Shown here piece by piece: positions 26,960 to 35,782 of a DNA stretch of 52,551 nucleotides; position 1 is the first letter of the stretch; each line of letters starts with the position of its first letter. Below the pieces are notes generated by a model. It saw only the letters and a program-made list of their open reading frames with translations, had not been told where the DNA came from and ran no database searches. This DNA is from Cytophagales bacterium (GTDB lineage: Bacteria; Bacteroidota; Bacteroidia; Cytophagales; Cyclobacteriaceae), in NCBI GenBank assembly GCA_020402945.1, contig JADBYQ010000023.1, positions 1 through 52,551 on the forward strand, read 5' to 3'. Both the position numbers and the translations under genes were made by a program.

Positions 26960-27718
26960 CTAACTACTAGCCAACCACTCCATAAATTCGGTCGTTTTCA
27001 ACTTCCCTATCTCAATCGGGTCTTTAAAAGGGATTTGTAGATTAACCACGATTTTTCTATTGAAAGATTGTGCGGCATCCTTCACCGCCTTTCGATTGAT
27101 AAGAAACTGACGATTAGCGCGAAAGAAAATAGGTGAAAAAGAAGCCTCCAGTTGCTCCATTTTTTCATTGACCAGCAGCTTTTTTTGGTCAAAGGTGTAG
27201 GCGTAAATGTTCTCGTTTTCGACAAAGAAAAGCGCTACGTTGGCGCTATCTAATGGAATGATTTTATCGCCTTGGCGAATAACAATAGAGCTTCCTTTTT
27301 TGGTGATGCTCCGTTCTATTTCTTTTATCAAACTTGAAAAGTCTTGCGATGGTTTAGCGAAAGTTGATTTTAGTTTCTGGTATTTTTCAAGCGCTTTGGC
27401 CACGGTGGCTTTGCTGAACGGTTTTGAAAGATAATCGATGCCTGCACTTTTAAATGCCTCCAGTGCATATTCATTAAAGGCCGTGCAAAAAATAATGGGC
27501 GCATGATTTTCTACTTCTTCGAAAATCTTGAAACTCAATCCATCGCCCAATTGGATGTCAGAAAAAATGAGGTCAACAGAATTCGATGAAAGATATTCAA
27601 TCGCTTCCTCTACCGAATGGAGAAGCTTTACAATCTCCGCATCGGGTTCGATAGCCGTAATGGTTTTAGCCAAATCTCTGGCGGTAGGCTTCTCATCTTC
27701 TATGATTACAATCTTCAT
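26960..27718 (-). CDS. LytTR-type response regulator
   Basis: 252 residues: receiver domain (1-120) with the acidic pocket at EDE (7-9), phosphoacceptor D54 in DLIFSDIQLG, the CTAFNEYAL segment and K99 in YLSKPFS, then a LytTR DNA-binding domain (about 145-250) with FFRANRQFLINRKAV. It overlaps the kinase stop (TAATG), indicating translational coupling. The start of the DUF2147/TolC/HlyD/FtsX/ATPase genes lies 116 bp downstream with a direct repeat in between, so it most likely controls them. Confidence 0.93.
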   Translation of the reverse strand: MKIVIIEDEKPTARDLAKTITAIEPDAEIVKLLHSVEEAIEYLSSNSVDLIFSDIQLGDGLSFKIFEEVENHAPIIFCTAFNEYALEAFKSAGIDYLSKPFSKATVAKALEKYQKLKSTFAKPSQDFSSLIKEIERSITKKGSSIVIRQGDKIIPLDSANVALFFVENENIYAYTFDQKKLLVNEKMEQLEASFSPIFFRANRQFLINRKAVKDAAQSFNRKIVVNLQIPFKDPIEIGKLKTTEFMEWLASS

Positions 27719-28695
27719 TACGCCATCAAATGAATAGTTACCGAAAATGAGTTTTCCGTTTCAACAATATCAATTTCCTTTCCGGTAATCAACTTGTGAC
27801 GTTGACTTAAATTGACAAGCCCAGTACCTGACCGCTCGGTAACTTTTATCGATACTTTATTATTGGTAATAGTAAGTTTGTTGGCATCGTAGGTGACTTC
27901 GATGGTCAAAGGATTTTTTTCTGTAAAGTAATTGTGTTTAAAAGCATTTTCAACTAATGTTTGAATGGAGTATACAGGCACCCTACAATTCAGGACCTCA
28001 CTTGGAATAGAGGTGAAGAATGTAAAAGTATTTTCAAATCGTACTTTTTGTAGTTCAATATAGCCTGTTGTGAATTCTAGTTCTTCTTTGAGCGTTACAA
28101 GCGTTTGCGCAGATGCCTTTGCGGAGTACCTTAGAAAGTCCGAAAGTTTTAAAGAATAGTCTTCTGCTGTATCGGGCTTTTCTTTGATAAGTGATTTCAA
28201 TACACTTAGCGCGTTGAATAAAAAATGAGGATGCAACTGGCGGAGCAATAATTGCTTTTGTGCTTCGCTGTTCTGAAATTTCAGTTCTCTGTTTTCAATC
28301 TCTGCTACATTTTTCTTGAAGGCGTTTTCGACTGAATTACAAAGAAGGATGATGACAGCATTAAAGCTAATGGATATAAGTATGGGATAGCTAAGGTATT
28401 TTTCGGCAATGTCTGACCTTATGGTAATAAAATCACTAATGAAAAATAAAGCAAGCTGAAATAACAATTGGAATAGATAGCTGAGAGAGTATCGCTTCCA
28501 TTTTTCTAGCTTTTGCAATCGAAGCGTGATGAGAATATTGATAGACCATACAACAGAAATGTTTACAAACATTCCAAGGATGAGGGTTGGCAATTCTGGC
28601 CTAGGCGCCACTTCGAAAATTAGTACGGGTGACAATGCATAAATTGCCAGAATTGGTGTAGACAAGATTGCGTATCGCAGTAGACCCCTTTTCAT
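27718..28695 (-). CDS. LytS/YehU-type sensor histidine kinase
   Basis: 325 residues: four hydrophobic segments in the first 125 residues, a short coiled coil (about 125-150), the His_kinase motif QLHPHFLFNAL with phosphorylatable H155, and a compact HATPase domain with LVENAFKHNYF (N-box) and GTGLVNLSQRH (G-box). There is no separate extracytoplasmic sensor domain, so the membrane segment itself or the envelope state may be sensed. Its stop overlaps the start of the LytTR regulator. The inositol monophosphatase gene ends 31 bp upstream on the same strand. Confidence 0.92.
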   Translation of the reverse strand: MKRGLLRYAILSTPILAIYALSPVLIFEVAPRPELPTLILGMFVNISVVWSINILITLRLQKLEKWKRYSLSYLFQLLFQLALFFISDFITIRSDIAEKYLSYPILISISFNAVIILLCNSVENAFKKNVAEIENRELKFQNSEAQKQLLLRQLHPHFLFNALSVLKSLIKEKPDTAEDYSLKLSDFLRYSAKASAQTLVTLKEELEFTTGYIELQKVRFENTFTFFTSIPSEVLNCRVPVYSIQTLVENAFKHNYFTEKNPLTIEVTYDANKLTITNNKVSIKVTERSGTGLVNLSQRHKLITGKEIDIVETENSFSVTIHLMA

Positions 28696-28726
28696 TTGTG
28701 AGGATTTTTCTAAATTCTTATAGAAC

Positions 28727-29515
28727 TTACCACTTGTCCTTAATCACCTTTAGCATCTCTCCATGAACACCTCCTGCTGCACACAACTCTCCCCCAAACA
28801 GAAAATTATTTCCCCCTGAAAAATCAGTCACTTTTCCTCCGGCTTGCTGAAGAATGAATGCGCCACCGGCTACGTCCCATGGCTTTAAATTGTATTCAAA
28901 GAAACCTTCCATTCTTCCGCAAGCAACGTAAGCCAAGTCAATAGCTGCGCTACCAAGTCTGCGAATACCGTGTGTTTGCTCTAAGAAAATTCGAATGATC
29001 TCTAAATAGTTCTCTTTTTTGTCGGTGTGGTAGTAAGGAAAGCCAGTTGCTAAAAGGCTTTCATTTAAAGACTGTATGTTGGAAACGTGAATTTCTTTTT
29101 CGTTGCAATACGCTTTGCCACCTTCAATGGCATGAAAGCATTCCTTATGGCTGACCTCATACACAACGCCCAATACTGTTTGATCTTTACGGGTAAGCCC
29201 GATGCTAATAGCGAAGATAGGAAGACCGTGTAGGAAGTTTGTGGTGCCATCTAATGGGTCAATGATCCATTTGTATTCGTTTGTGCCTTCAGAGTCCGTT
29301 CCCTCCTCAGCAATAAAGCCCGCACCAGGAATGATCTCCGATAGCCTTTGAACAAGTCGAAGTTCTGCTTCTTTATCTACATAAGAGACCAAGTTACTAA
29401 AGCTACCCTTTTGCTCTATTCTAGTACGATCGAAATTTTCATTTTCGGTACGTATAAAATTACCTACTTCTTCGCAAAGTTGTATTACTTGCTTTTCGAC
29501 TAATAATAGATTCAT
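28727..29515 (-). CDS. Inositol monophosphatase family protein
   Basis: 262-residue Mg-dependent phosphatase. Metal-site motifs are EEGT, DPLDGTTNFLHG and WDVAGGAFI in the expected order. It is related to SuhB/ImpA; bacterial substrates may be inositol-1-phosphate or other sugar phosphates, and the sequence alone does not decide. The ATGA overlap of four bases with the preceding Lnt-like gene suggests co-translation. Confidence 0.9.
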   Translation of the reverse strand: MNLLLVEKQVIQLCEEVGNFIRTENENFDRTRIEQKGSFSNLVSYVDKEAELRLVQRLSEIIPGAGFIAEEGTDSEGTNEYKWIIDPLDGTTNFLHGLPIFAISIGLTRKDQTVLGVVYEVSHKECFHAIEGGKAYCNEKEIHVSNIQSLNESLLATGFPYYHTDKKENYLEIIRIFLEQTHGIRRLGSAAIDLAYVACGRMEGFFEYNLKPWDVAGGAFILQQAGGKVTDFSGGNNFLFGGELCAAGGVHGEMLKVIKDKW

Positions 29516-30282
29516 TTTTTTCTCGTTTGCGTTTTTACAAAAGCCAATAATAGTATTGCGACAGAAATCCAGGCTGCCGTTCGGGGAATCAGTTCCCCCT
29601 GTTTAGAATAGCGACTAGCGACTGAGCTATCTTGTGTATACAACGAAATCATTTCATTTCGGTCGATGCCTGATTCCGATATAAAATAAGAGAATGCAAT
29701 AGGGGCAATTAGTAGAGCAACAGTAAGACCAAGCCAGGTGAAATTAATTGACCCCTTGAATAATGCCAAATAAAGAAGTAGACCTGTACAAATAATCCAT
29801 AGGCTAGCGCCCAGATAGCCTGTGTGAGCAGTCCAACCCAACCAACTTGTTTTTAGCCCAACAGCATCTGCCAGAAAGATTGACTCATTTCGCCAGGGAA
29901 GTTTTAACAGAATGTATTCTAGCCCAAGCCAAAAGAAGATAATTGTAAACTTGCCGAGGCGCGAACCAAGACTGGAGTAAGCAAATGAATAGGCTAGGAA
30001 GGCAACGGTAAAAACAATGGCTTGTATGATGGCAGCGATCAAATGACTTGAATTGAATGAACTTGACGCGAAGAAAGCAGTGAAGAGTGCCAGCAGTATG
30101 AATTCAGTATTTACCCAAAACTCATCATTCTCTTTTGCCTGATCGGCAACAGCGAACAGGGGGGCAAAAGCAAAAAAAATAAAAATGGGGAATGATTTCA
30201 TTAACCAGCCTGCCGCAAAAAGCGATGCGCTGATGAGAAAAAGCAGCCACGGCTGCCAGGTACTATTCTTCTTTTTTACCAT
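29512..30282 (-). CDS. Polytopic membrane protein resembling the membrane half of apolipoprotein N-acyltransferase
   Basis: 256 residues with about eight hydrophobic segments. Several elements resemble the membrane part of Lnt: the amphipathic FFAFAPLFAV near residue 38, FWLGLEYILLKLPWRNESI, and WTAHTGYLGASLWIICTGLLLY, comparable to the 'tGvyGvSfwv' stretch of Lnt. The nitrilase (CN-hydrolase) catalytic domain of Lnt is absent: the protein ends after the last helix. It overlaps rsmI by 20 bp and the inositol monophosphatase by 4 bp. It could be a membrane-only paralogue or an unrelated fold; the likeness is by eye. Confidence 0.6.
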   Translation of the reverse strand: MVKKKNSTWQPWLLFLISASLFAAGWLMKSFPIFIFFAFAPLFAVADQAKENDEFWVNTEFILLALFTAFFASSSFNSSHLIAAIIQAIVFTVAFLAYSFAYSSLGSRLGKFTIIFFWLGLEYILLKLPWRNESIFLADAVGLKTSWLGWTAHTGYLGASLWIICTGLLLYLALFKGSINFTWLGLTVALLIAPIAFSYFISESGIDRNEMISLYTQDSSVASRYSKQGELIPRTAAWISVAILLLAFVKTQTRKK

Positions 30283-30946
30283 CGATCACCAATACAATTT
30301 CACCCTTCACATCTTTACTCTTGAAATGAGTAAGTACTTCAATCAGTCGTCCCGTAAAAGTTTCTTCATACAGTTTGGTCAACTCGCGCGACACGGACAC
30401 AAGCCTGTCCTCTCCAAAAAATTCGATCATCTGTTCCAATGTTTTTACCAAACGATGAGGAGATTCATATACGATAATAGTGCGCTCTTCTTCAGCCAGT
30501 CTTTTTAAAGTAGTCTGTTTCCCTTTTTTGTGTGGCAGAAATCCCTCAAACACAAACCGATCAGTAGGAAACCCAGAGTTGACGAGGGCAGGTATTAGCG
30601 CTGTCGCGCCTGGCAAAGTTTCAATTTTCAATCCTGCTTTCAAACATTCTCGGACTAGCAGAAAACCGGGGTCTGAAATGCCCGGAGTTCCTGCATCTGA
30701 AATCAAAGCCATCGTTTCTCCGCCCTTCATCCGTTGGATTAAACCCGTTAGTGTTTTGTGTTCATTGAAAATATGAAAGCTCTGCAGCGGTTTTGAAATT
30801 TCGTAGTGCCGAAGCAGCATGCCGGAGGTGCGCGTATCTTCCGCGAGAATAGTATCTACTTGTTTCAACACCTCTAGTCCACGAATAGTAATATCACCAA
30901 GGTTGCCGATGGGGGTAGGGACGAGAAAGAGAGAGGGTTTTGACAC
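30263..30946 (-). CDS. rsmI: 16S rRNA (cytidine1402-2'-O)-methyltransferase
   Basis: 227 residues, SAM-dependent tetrapyrrole-methylase fold. Motifs: FLVPTPIGNLGDIT at the N-terminus, AEDTRTSGMLLRHY, ALISDAGTPGISDPG and GFLPHKKGK. It methylates the ribose of C1402 in 16S rRNA. The short length without the C-terminal helical extension found in enterobacteria is usual in this phylum. The first gene of a minus-strand run that leads to the LytS kinase. Confidence 0.95.
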   Translation of the reverse strand: MSKPSLFLVPTPIGNLGDITIRGLEVLKQVDTILAEDTRTSGMLLRHYEISKPLQSFHIFNEHKTLTGLIQRMKGGETMALISDAGTPGISDPGFLLVRECLKAGLKIETLPGATALIPALVNSGFPTDRFVFEGFLPHKKGKQTTLKRLAEEERTIIVYESPHRLVKTLEQMIEFFGEDRLVSVSRELTKLYEETFTGRLIEVLTHFKSKDVKGEIVLVIDGKKEE

Positions 30947-30996
30947 AGCGTTGATATGGAGATAGATCGATTTGAAAATTTGAAACTGAGCTTAGC

Positions 30997-31230
30997 CTAG
31001 ATTTTAATTTGGTCAATCGCCTTTGCTAGCGCGTGATCTTTGTCGGTGACAATATCTCCTGCATCGTGGGTGTTTAGTTCGATGGTTACAGAATTGTAAA
31101 CATTTGTCCAGAAGGGATGGTGGTTATGCTTTTCGGCCAGCAATGCAACTTTACTCATAAATCCGAAGGCTTCCACAAAATTGACAAATTTAAAAGTCTT
31201 TGTTAGGCGGTTGTTTCCTTCTGTCCACAT
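30997..31230 (-). CDS. 4a-hydroxytetrahydrobiopterin dehydratase (pterin carbinolamine dehydratase)
   Basis: A 77-residue protein of the PCD/DCoH family, with the active-site stretch [19 protein letters not shown] and [16 protein letters not shown]. The family dehydrates 4a-hydroxytetrahydropterin. The N-terminus is shorter than the ~95-110 residues of many members, as is common in Bacteroidota. No phenylalanine hydroxylase gene is nearby. Confidence 0.88.
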   Translation of the reverse strand: MWTEGNNRLTKTFKFVNFVEAFGFMSKVALLAEKHNHHPFWTNVYNSVTIELNTHDAGDIVTDKDHALAKAIDQIKI

Positions 31231-31317
31231 GTCTGAGTTATTTAGACGTTAAATATCTCAAATAAAACACACAAGCCCAATCGCAGTTTAAATCGATTGT
31301 GGTGCCAACGCTACAAT

Positions 31318-31581
31318 CTACAGCGCAATAATCCCTTCAATGGTATAGGTAGCTACATAGACATCTATTACCGATTCACTGGACGGCATCATCATTTGAA
31401 GGGTAATGCTGGTGTAGTTACCATTTTTTGAAGTTTTCTCTGTGGCAACATGATTGGGAAACAAGGAAGTCACTTCGGTTTCTTTCCCTTTCGGTACAAT
31501 GAATTTAAAAGTATAGAGCGCGGGCCAGGCGTAGTGTTGGTCTAATTTTTCTTTGAGAGACGCTGTCCAGTTTGCTTCCAT
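31318..31581 (-). CDS. DUF493 family protein
   Basis: An 87-residue cytoplasmic protein with the YbeD-like layout: WPALYTFKFIVPKGKETEVTSLF, then KTSKNGNYTSITLQMMMPSSESVIDVY. The ferredoxin-like ACT-type fold of the family suggests small-molecule or protein binding, but the function is unknown. It stands alone between the pterin dehydratase and the terminator of ppiD. Confidence 0.85.
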   Translation of the reverse strand: MEANWTASLKEKLDQHYAWPALYTFKFIVPKGKETEVTSLFPNHVATEKTSKNGNYTSITLQMMMPSSESVIDVYVATYTIEGIIAL

Positions 31582-31679
31582 ACTAATTCGCCAGAGGCTT
31601 ACAATTGTTTACTTTCAATATCATTCGTCATTGTTCTACCTGCCTTTACAACAGTTAAAACAAGCTACGTAGTATCCAT

Positions 31680-31718
31680 AAAAAAAGAAAGTCGGCCTTC
31701 CCAAGAAGAAAGCCGACT
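31680..31718 (-). terminator. Terminator downstream of ppiD
   Basis: AGTCGGC (31690-31696) pairs with GCCGACT (31712-31718), with an inner CTTC/GAAG stem. On the minus strand it is followed by TTTCTTTTTT. Confidence 0.75.
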
Positions 31719-31797
31719 CTGATTAAAAAGTTATACTTCTACGCTCATTGCTTTTCCGGATCAGATAATCCTTTCAGTCAAGCTCCGAAGTACCCAG

Positions 31798-33939
31798 CTA
31801 AAAGAACTTATAGCGCTTGTCTTCTATCTTAGACACTTCTTTGATCGCTTGAGTAATTCCCGTGTTCGATTTACCATTTAGCCCTTGCAATAATTGATTT
31901 TTAAACATGGTGTAATCGCCAATTGATGCAGCTGTTGTTTTGTTTTGTGACTCGATAATCAACACCCCATTTTCTCCAGCAAATGCTTTTGATCGTTTGC
32001 CATTTTCCAGTGAGAAAGCAACACCCACCGCACGAGCATCAAGCCCCACTGAAGGGAGTGTGTTGGAATTCAATTTTAAGTCGCTAGACGAGTTCACAGA
32101 GGCATCATTGCCGAAGGCTTTGGCGATCTCTTCGAGAGTTCCTTTTTGAGCATTTAGTTTTTCGATAATTTTCTCGCCCTTCATAGTGTTTTTGACAATC
32201 GGAGTAATCTCTTCTTTCACTTTGTCGAAAGACTTGTAGCCCTCTTTGGTCTCCCCGGTCATAATGGCCACAACATAATTGTCTTCCAAATCGAACACAT
32301 CTGAGACTTTTCCAATTTTTCCATCCCTGTAAAGCCATGTCACTAATTGACGCGCTTCGCCTAGTGAACCGATTCGTCTTTCAGCAGTTCCAAGTTCATT
32401 AGCTTCCTGAACAGCCACCGCTTCTTTCGCTGCTTTTTCTTTAAAGGCATCTACGCCAGAAAGATCGGCTGCAAAAGTCTGAGCTCTTAAGAACGCTGCG
32501 TTTTGGGTATCGTCACTTGGGGTAATAGCTAGTTCTACAGTAGCCACTGTGTAGTTCGTGTTGTCCTTCACATTTGTTACCTCAATGATGTGATATCCGT
32601 ATTGGGTTTCTACCACGTCATTCAACAAACCAGTTCTTGTTGCATCGAAAACTGCTTTTTGGAAAGGCTTCACCATTTGACCTGACGTAAACCAACCCAA
32701 GTCGCCACCTTTTGAAGAGGTTCCATCGGTTCCAAATTCACGTGCTTTATCTGCAAACGAGGCACCACCTTTTATATCAGATAAGATTTTTTTTGCTTTT
32801 TCTTTTGCCGCTTTCTTTCCCTCAGGCGTTTCGTTCTCCCAACGGATCAGGATGTGGCTGGCTTTTGCTGCGTAGGTCGTGTCGCTACCAATTTTTACCA
32901 CTTTAATAATCTTATAGTTTCCTCCATCCAAAAATGGACCAATTACATTTCCAGGTTGCAGCGCTGATTTGTCTGCACTTAACGTAGTCGGCAAAGTGGC
33001 AATAGTATATTTTGTGTACGCATTGCTGCCTTCTGTATTTGAAACAGCAAAGACAGAATCTTCTGTGACTGTTTTAAAGTCGGAAGCAATTTTTACAGCT
33101 TCATCTTTTAGCTGCGAAGAGTCTGCTGGCGATGCAACAACAGGAAAAGTGACGTAACTTAGATTCCGTGCTTCTTTGGCCTTGTATTTTTCTTTGTTTT
33201 CATTGTAGTAGTCGCGAAGTTGGCTATCGGTTGGCTTTACAAGAGAATCGCTGATCGCATAAAATGGAACATATAGGTACTTCACTTCGGCTACGTCATT
33301 TTGCAAATGATAATCTCTTTCGGCTTCTGCCTCAGTGACGTAGTTTGTTTTGATGAGCAAGTTCTCATACTTGATGCGCTCGCGTCCTAATCCTAATTCT
33401 TTTTGAAACAATGTCCAGCGGTATTTTCCCTCCTGCCATTGTGCCAGCATTTGCTGGTTGCCAACAGGCGCAGGCGAATTGAAATTGTTGATGTATTGTA
33501 CTACTTTCTTACGGTCGAAATTTCCGGCAGAATCTGTAAAAGATTGTTTGACGTTCTCATCAACATTTTTTCCTTGAACCATGTCCCAAACTTCATCGGC
33601 CGTAACTTTTACACCGGCTTTTTCAAACTGGGGCTTAATGGCGTGCTCTACAATCATCAATTCCCACGCCTGATTCTGCAAGGTAGGCCTCTCCTTTTCG
33701 CCCGGCTGGCGGCCGAAGCTCATGATGTAATTGTTTTCGCGCTCTTGTATAAACGCTTGGTATTGCTCTCTGGAAATAGACGTACCGGCAATTTCTGCTA
33801 CTTCTTCATCGCTGCCACCAAAAACGGAGCGTGGGCCGTTCCCAAACAAATCATTTAAAATAAAAGAAAGGATAGCGATGGCGACAAAGCCAACTACCCA
33901 TTTGGTCATCTTTTCTCTTAACGTTCCAATCAATGCCAT
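31798..33939 (-). CDS. ppiD: PpiD-type periplasmic peptidyl-prolyl isomerase/chaperone
   Basis: 713 residues: N-terminal membrane anchor (KWVVGFVAIAILSFILNDLF), a SurA/PpiD-like chaperone N-domain (about 35-210), a parvulin rotamase domain (about 345-450: ASHILIRWENETPEGKKAAKEKAKKIL...GGDLGWFTSGQMVKPFQKAVF...YGYHIIEVT) and a C-terminal helical region. It assists folding of outer-membrane and secreted proteins at the outer face of the inner membrane. It has its own promoter and terminator. The neighbours CorC, LptC and coaX on the same strand form a cluster conserved in this phylum. Confidence 0.92.
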   Translation of the reverse strand: MALIGTLREKMTKWVVGFVAIAILSFILNDLFGNGPRSVFGGSDEEVAEIAGTSISREQYQAFIQERENNYIMSFGRQPGEKERPTLQNQAWELMIVEHAIKPQFEKAGVKVTADEVWDMVQGKNVDENVKQSFTDSAGNFDRKKVVQYINNFNSPAPVGNQQMLAQWQEGKYRWTLFQKELGLGRERIKYENLLIKTNYVTEAEAERDYHLQNDVAEVKYLYVPFYAISDSLVKPTDSQLRDYYNENKEKYKAKEARNLSYVTFPVVASPADSSQLKDEAVKIASDFKTVTEDSVFAVSNTEGSNAYTKYTIATLPTTLSADKSALQPGNVIGPFLDGGNYKIIKVVKIGSDTTYAAKASHILIRWENETPEGKKAAKEKAKKILSDIKGGASFADKAREFGTDGTSSKGGDLGWFTSGQMVKPFQKAVFDATRTGLLNDVVETQYGYHIIEVTNVKDNTNYTVATVELAITPSDDTQNAAFLRAQTFAADLSGVDAFKEKAAKEAVAVQEANELGTAERRIGSLGEARQLVTWLYRDGKIGKVSDVFDLEDNYVVAIMTGETKEGYKSFDKVKEEITPIVKNTMKGEKIIEKLNAQKGTLEEIAKAFGNDASVNSSSDLKLNSNTLPSVGLDARAVGVAFSLENGKRSKAFAGENGVLIIESQNKTTAASIGDYTMFKNQLLQGLNGKSNTGITQAIKEVSKIEDKRYKFF

Positions 33940-33998
33940 AGTAAATGTGAATTAAAGTGTAAGGTCGTTAAGGCCGACCAGCCCATTTTAAAGAACGG

Positions 33999-34030
33999 CA
34001 AATTTAGCCTGTTATCTCTATTCGGCAAAG
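33999..34030 (-). promoter_or_regulatory. Predicted ppiD promoter (-33/-7)
   Basis: On the minus strand, TAAATTTG (33999-34006) fits the TAnnTTTG -7 consensus, and TTTG (34026-34029) lies 19 bp upstream as a -33 element, the expected Bacteroidota spacing. It is about 60 bp ahead of the ATG. TACCTTTG at 34026-34033 is a second, overlapping -7 candidate. Confidence 0.5.
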
Positions 34031-34153
34031 GTAAGACCTGAAATAATGCTACTGATTTTCAGCTTGTTACAACGAATTGGCAAGGTTTCGGCACACTTTA
34101 CCACTTGATGTGGAAGGTAGGTAGATTTTCAAACTAAGGAATGACAAAGGTTA

Positions 34154-35434
34154 TTATCCCTCCACGCTTTCCAAATCGACTGTTAGCTTAACAGTATTGA
34201 TCAGCTTGTTTTCCGTTTTTTGGATCGTAAACGAGTAGGGCGGAATAGCCACCGTCTCTCCTTCGGCTGGAAAATCTTCTGTGTAGGAAAGAATTAAACC
34301 TGCTAATGTTTCATAGTCTCCTTTTGGCAATTGCCACTTGTAATGATCATTCAGATAGTCTACCTCTAGGCGTGCACTCAGTATGTACGTAGTATCGTCA
34401 ATTTTTTCCTCCACAAGGTCGTCATCGTCATGCTCGTCCTCGATCTCGCCAAAAATTTCTTCAATTACGTCTTCCATACTCACAATGCCGGAGGTGCCGC
34501 CAAACTCATCGACTACGAGCGCCATGCTTTTCTGTTCCTTGATCAGTTGAACCATGAGGTTGTTAGCCATCATTGTCTCTTGCACGATGTTGATCGGTGT
34601 GAGTATGTCTTCAATGCGCTGTGGTTTTTTGAATAAGGCCGAAGAATGGCAATAACCGATGACGTTATCAATCGACTCTTTGTAAATCAAAATTTTTGAA
34701 TGACCGCTCTGTATAAAAGAATCTCTAAGCTTGTCGATGCCTTCTTCCACATCAATTGCGGTTACTTCTGTGCGTGGGATCATACAATCGCGGATACGCA
34801 CTGTTTTAAACTCTAGCGCATTGTGGAAAATCTTCTTGTCAAGACCCACGTCTTCATCGTCATGCCGAACTTTCAACATGCTTTTCAAATAGTTATTCAA
34901 GTCGGTGAGAGCGAATACTGGTTTTTCTTCTGAGTATTCAATGCGCAGCACATGGATAATTACAATTTTAGAGAGGTAGACGATGGAAAATGTAAGTGGC
35001 GCCAGAACAACATAAATAATCCTAAATGGAACAGCCAAGGTGGCCAGCATCAGATTGGGATTAATTAAGAAAAGACTCTTTGGTAAAAACTCTGCGGTAA
35101 ATAAAATCAACAGCGTGGAAATAAGCGTTTGAAAGATCAAAATAAAAACCTCGTCATTGATGCTTTGCGGTAAGTTAGAAGCCAACCATGGCTCGATCAG
35201 TTGTGCCATGTAAATGCCAAACAAGACCAACGCCAGTGTGTTGCCAATCAACGTAGTACCGATAAACCAAGATTGCCTCTTTAGGAAGTAGGACATGATC
35301 TTGCCCCACAATACGCCCTGTTTTCCCTGCAATTCAATTTGCAATTTATTAGCAGAAAGAAAGGCAATTTCTATTCCGGAAAAGAAAAACGAAAAAGCTA
35401 AAGTGAGGGCAATGAGTATGTAGGAATTGTCCAT
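34154..35434 (-). CDS. CNNM/CorC-HlyC family membrane protein (GldE-like)
   Basis: 426 residues: DUF21/CNNM membrane domain (about 1-160, GIEIAFLSANKLQIELQ), paired CBS domains (about 195-320, CMIPRTEVTAIDV...ILIYKESIDNVIGYCHSSAL...MALVVDEFGGTSGIVSMEDVIEEI) and a C-terminal CorC/HlyC domain ending in the NTVKLTVDLE strand. The family includes Mg/Co transport-related proteins and GldE of gliding bacteria. Whether it transports ions or serves gliding cannot be told from the sequence; no other gld genes are in the window. Confidence 0.9.
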   Translation of the reverse strand: MDNSYILIALTLAFSFFFSGIEIAFLSANKLQIELQGKQGVLWGKIMSYFLKRQSWFIGTTLIGNTLALVLFGIYMAQLIEPWLASNLPQSINDEVFILIFQTLISTLLILFTAEFLPKSLFLINPNLMLATLAVPFRIIYVVLAPLTFSIVYLSKIVIIHVLRIEYSEEKPVFALTDLNNYLKSMLKVRHDDEDVGLDKKIFHNALEFKTVRIRDCMIPRTEVTAIDVEEGIDKLRDSFIQSGHSKILIYKESIDNVIGYCHSSALFKKPQRIEDILTPINIVQETMMANNLMVQLIKEQKSMALVVDEFGGTSGIVSMEDVIEEIFGEIEDEHDDDDLVEEKIDDTTYILSARLEVDYLNDHYKWQLPKGDYETLAGLILSYTEDFPAEGETVAIPPYSFTIQKTENKLINTVKLTVDLESVEG

Positions 35435-35437
35435 CCG

Positions 35438-35593
35438 CTACTTCTTTTTGCGATAGGTGTAAATGAAAAAAAATCCAAAGGCGAGCATGATTGCCCAATA
35501 AGCGTGACCCAAGCCAAGTGTCATTACTTCATAAATGCCAATAATTACAAACCCGGCCGCCAGAGAAAGGAGCGCTATATCAATTAATTTCAT
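35438..35593 (-). CDS. Small two-helix membrane protein
   Basis: 51 residues from MKLIDIALLSLAAG: two hydrophobic helices (about 5-25 and 30-47) and a basic end YRKKK. The ATG at 35593 was chosen because the upstream in-frame start (35620) lies in the GTC-rich repeat. It sits four bases before the CorC-type gene and downstream of lptC, so it is probably co-transcribed. I do not recognise a named family. Codon use and position suggest a real gene. Confidence 0.6.
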   Translation of the reverse strand: MKLIDIALLSLAAGFVIIGIYEVMTLGLGHAYWAIMLAFGFFFIYTYRKKK

Positions 35594-35612
35594 GCTTGGC
35601 AAAGATACAAAA

Positions 35613-35657
35613 TAGTCCATAGTCGATAGTTCATAGTCGATTGTCCATGGTCAATTA
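35613..35657. repeat. GTC-rich dispersed repeat (second site)
   Basis: Alternating TAGTCCAT, AGTCGATAGTTCATAGTCGAT and GTCCATGGTC words, the same vocabulary as at 1851-1906. It lies just upstream of the 51-residue membrane protein. Confidence 0.65.
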
Positions 35658-35752
35658 TGTTTTCGATCCACTTTTATAGTTTGGATAAGTCAAACGCACT
35701 TGTTTATGCTTGGACTTGTCAGATAAAAGGATTCGTTAAGCGGGGAGCTAAC

Positions 35753-35779
35753 GTCAATCGACAATTGACTATCGACAAT
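35753..35779. repeat. GTC-rich dispersed repeat (third site, inverted)
   Basis: GTCAATCGACAATTGACTATCGAC is largely the reverse complement of words in 35613-35657, so the two together could fold into a long hairpin between lptC and the small membrane protein. Confidence 0.6.
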
Positions 35780-35782
35780 AAG

